Of a stretch of DNA of 64,000 nt, positions 62,779 through 64,000 are shown piece by piece (the first letter of the stretch is position 1; each line of letters starts with the position of its first letter). Made by a program: the position numbers and the translations under genes. The stretch lies in the NCBI GenBank assembly GCA_965238305.1, contig CBDEHK010000001.1, positions 4,650,001 through 4,714,000 of the forward strand. Reading direction: 5' to 3'. The notes below the pieces were generated by a model, which was not told the origin of the DNA, did no database searches, and worked only from the letters and a program-made list of their open reading frames with translations. The DNA comes from CBDCGJ01 sp965238305 (GTDB lineage Bacteria; Pseudomonadota; Alphaproteobacteria; GCA-2731375).

Positions 62779-63162
62779 ATGCATAATCCGTCTAAACGGA
62801 AACAGTTGCCCAACCCTGAAGAGTTGAGTGAACTGATCATACACTCCCTGGATGCCGATAAGGCCGAAGACATCACAACAATCGATCTCGCCGAGCGAAG
62901 CAGTATCGCCGATTATATGGTGGTTGCGACCGGACGTTCGCAACGTCAAGTGGCTGCTTTGGCCGATCATCTTATGCGCAAGCTGAAAGAAGTCGGTCTG
63001 GGTACCTGCCAGGTTGAAGGCCTCTCGCAAGGCGACTGGGTCTTGATCGATGCTGGCGATGTCATCGTGCAAATTTTTCGGCCCGAAGTGAGGGAGTTTT
63101 ACAATCTGGAGAAAATGTGGTCCGCAGAAATGCCGACTGATCGCATCGAACGGGTTGTTTAA
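62779..63162 (+). CDS. rsfS: Ribosomal silencing factor RsfS
   Basis: About 127 residues (RsfS/Iojap family), which binds L14 and blocks subunit joining in starvation. Landmarks: DADKAEDITTIDLAERSSIADYMVVATGRS, EGLSQGDWVLIDAGDVIVQIF and REFYNLEKMW. ATG 62779 is the first ATG; AAGGAG lies rather far upstream, so the exact start is uncertain. Between nadD and rlmH. Confidence 0.92.
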   Translation: MHNPSKRKQLPNPEELSELIIHSLDADKAEDITTIDLAERSSIADYMVVATGRSQRQVAALADHLMRKLKEVGLGTCQVEGLSQGDWVLIDAGDVIVQIFRPEVREFYNLEKMWSAEMPTDRIERVV

Positions 63163-63223
63163 ATAAGTGAGTTGATCGTCTCGGGCAGAGCTGTATCTGA
63201 CCCAAAGCAAGAGTGCCGGTGAC

Positions 63224-63682
63224 ATGAACATCCTCATCGTCGCCGTCGGCCGTCAGAAAGCTGGGGCCGAAAAGGCGTTGTTTGACAGTTATTTAAAACG
63301 CATACCCTGGAAAGTCGAAATTAGGGAGCTTGACATCCGTGGTGGCCGTGACGGTCCGCAGCGCCAAAATCTGGAAGCGGAACGCATACTCGCCGCAGTT
63401 CCCAACGGTGCCAGGGTGATCGCTCTTGATGAACGCGGAGACAATCTTACCAGCCGTAAATTTGCCGATCTGTTGTCCAACTGGCAGGATGACGGTGCAC
63501 GGCGAACCGTTATTATTATTGGCGGTGCCGATGGATTGACAGATCAAGTGCGTCGGCGCGCCGACAAGGTGGTTTCATTCGGTGCCTTAACCTGGCCCCA
63601 TATGATGGCCCGCGTGTTGCTGGCGGAGCAACTATACCGCGCCACCAGTATCATCAGCGGTCACCCCTATCATCGGGACTGA
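63224..63682 (+). CDS. rlmH: 23S rRNA pseudouridine1915 N3-methyltransferase
   Basis: A 152-residue SPOUT methyltransferase that modifies 23S rRNA position 1915 in the assembled 70S ribosome. Features: VAVGRQKAGAEKALFDSYLKR, ALDERGDNLTSRKFADLL, FIIGGADG-like IIIGGADGLTD, and C-terminal RVLLAEQLYRATSIISGHPYHRD. Follows rsfS at 61 bases. Confidence 0.96.
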   Translation: MNILIVAVGRQKAGAEKALFDSYLKRIPWKVEIRELDIRGGRDGPQRQNLEAERILAAVPNGARVIALDERGDNLTSRKFADLLSNWQDDGARRTVIIIGGADGLTDQVRRRADKVVSFGALTWPHMMARVLLAEQLYRATSIISGHPYHRD

Positions 63683-63764
63683 TGGCGATGAAATATTGCC
63701 CTTGCATCGGCCTCAGTTCGGCCATATTCAATCAACAAGATAGGTTTTGCAAAACGGAAACATA

Positions 63765-64000
63765 ATGACCGCCACCGAAAAGCAACCAAGCCCCGTTGTC
63801 CTGTGTATTCTGGATGGCTGGGGCAATGGTCCGGCCAACGAAAATAATGCCATCGCCGCGACTGCAACACCGGTTTATGACCGTTTGCTGGCGAAGTGCC
63901 CGGTGGCTGAGTTATTAACCTCGGCAGGCGATGTCGGCCTGCCCGCGGGGCAAATGGGTAATTCCGAGGTTGGTCATCAAAATATTGGCGGCGGTCGCGT
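63765..64000 (+). CDS. gpmI: 2,3-bisphosphoglycerate-independent phosphoglycerate mutase, 5' end
   Basis: The frame from ATG 63765 runs off the right edge. VVLCILDGWGNGPANENNAI with the metal Asp of DGWG, then PAGQMGNSEVGHQNIGGGR, whose Ser is the phosphorylated residue, are diagnostic of GpmI, which interconverts 3- and 2-phosphoglycerate. Only the first 78 codons are visible. The gene continues the conserved order rsfS-rlmH-gpmI. Confidence 0.95.
   Translation, partial: MTATEKQPSPVVLCILDGWGNGPANENNAIAATATPVYDRLLAKCPVAELLTSAGDVGLPAGQMGNSEVGHQNIGGGR

Noticed and set aside
1..64000. CRISPR arrays, insertion sequences, prophage genes
   Set aside because: No regularly spaced repeats, transposase or phage structural genes were noticed on reading.

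Overview
The window looks like chromosome of a free-living, probably aquatic alphaproteobacterium of Rhodospirillales type. Evidence for this is the gene order rplU-rpmA-obgE-proB-proA-nadD-rsfS-rlmH-gpmI, a 41-residue zinc-free L36 gene, a three-subunit glycolate oxidase, split pqiA genes, a moderate G+C content and frequent GTG/TTG starts. I saw no plasmid, phage or IS genes. A near-consensus parS site at 6568-6583 suggests an origin-proximal position. Assignments are from reading alone, with no database search.

Layout. 1-5.3 kb (minus strand): 5' end of an acyl-CoA ligase, a secreted TPR protein, glcF-glcE-glcD and rpmJ. 5.5-16.5 kb: accessory genes including a dodecin, a glutathione transferase starting inside parS, a PilZ protein, an EamA exporter with a decayed second copy nearby, a PhoX-like phosphatase, a TauD dioxygenase, a PAS_5 protein, an orphan DppB permease, and a cluster of SDR, DmdA-like GcvT protein and crotonase. 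ppa follows. 17.2-22.7 kb (plus): a Pqi (MCE) envelope lipid-transport operon that ends in a class III adenylate cyclase. 22.7-26.4 kb (minus): a K+ channel, HlyD, DUF2955 and AI-2E membrane cluster, then tRNA-Ser(CGA), a chemoreceptor and a PstS-like binding protein.

29.8-45 kb is a mosaic of catabolic genes and gene remnants: a C-terminal ABC ATPase fragment beside an intact M81 (MlrC-like) peptidase, a truncated nucleotidyltransferase, an aminotransferase with a sulfatase/phosphonate monoester hydrolase, an alpha/beta hydrolase with a cysteine nucleophile, a second dodecin, a PagL-like outer membrane protein, a second GST, a divergent AraC/MFS pair, a SYLF protein, and a ring-cleavage group (DapA-family lyase, 3-hydroxyanthranilate dioxygenase, Rieske oxygenase alpha and beta).

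45.2-48.7 kb holds the most striking locus: a CqsA-type alpha-aminoketone synthase facing a six-TM histidine kinase across a very A+T-rich 480-base spacer, followed by a small unknown gene. This is a candidate alpha-hydroxyketone (CAI-1/LAI-1-like) quorum-sensing module. 48.8-57.5 kb carries an amidohydrolase with a P450, a DUF389 membrane protein coupled to an outer-membrane protein, a serine hydrolase, and a GNAT/crotonase/CoA-transferase run. 57.6-64 kb is the conserved housekeeping block, in which the Lys/Ala-rich tail of L21 appears cut off by a +1 frameshift.
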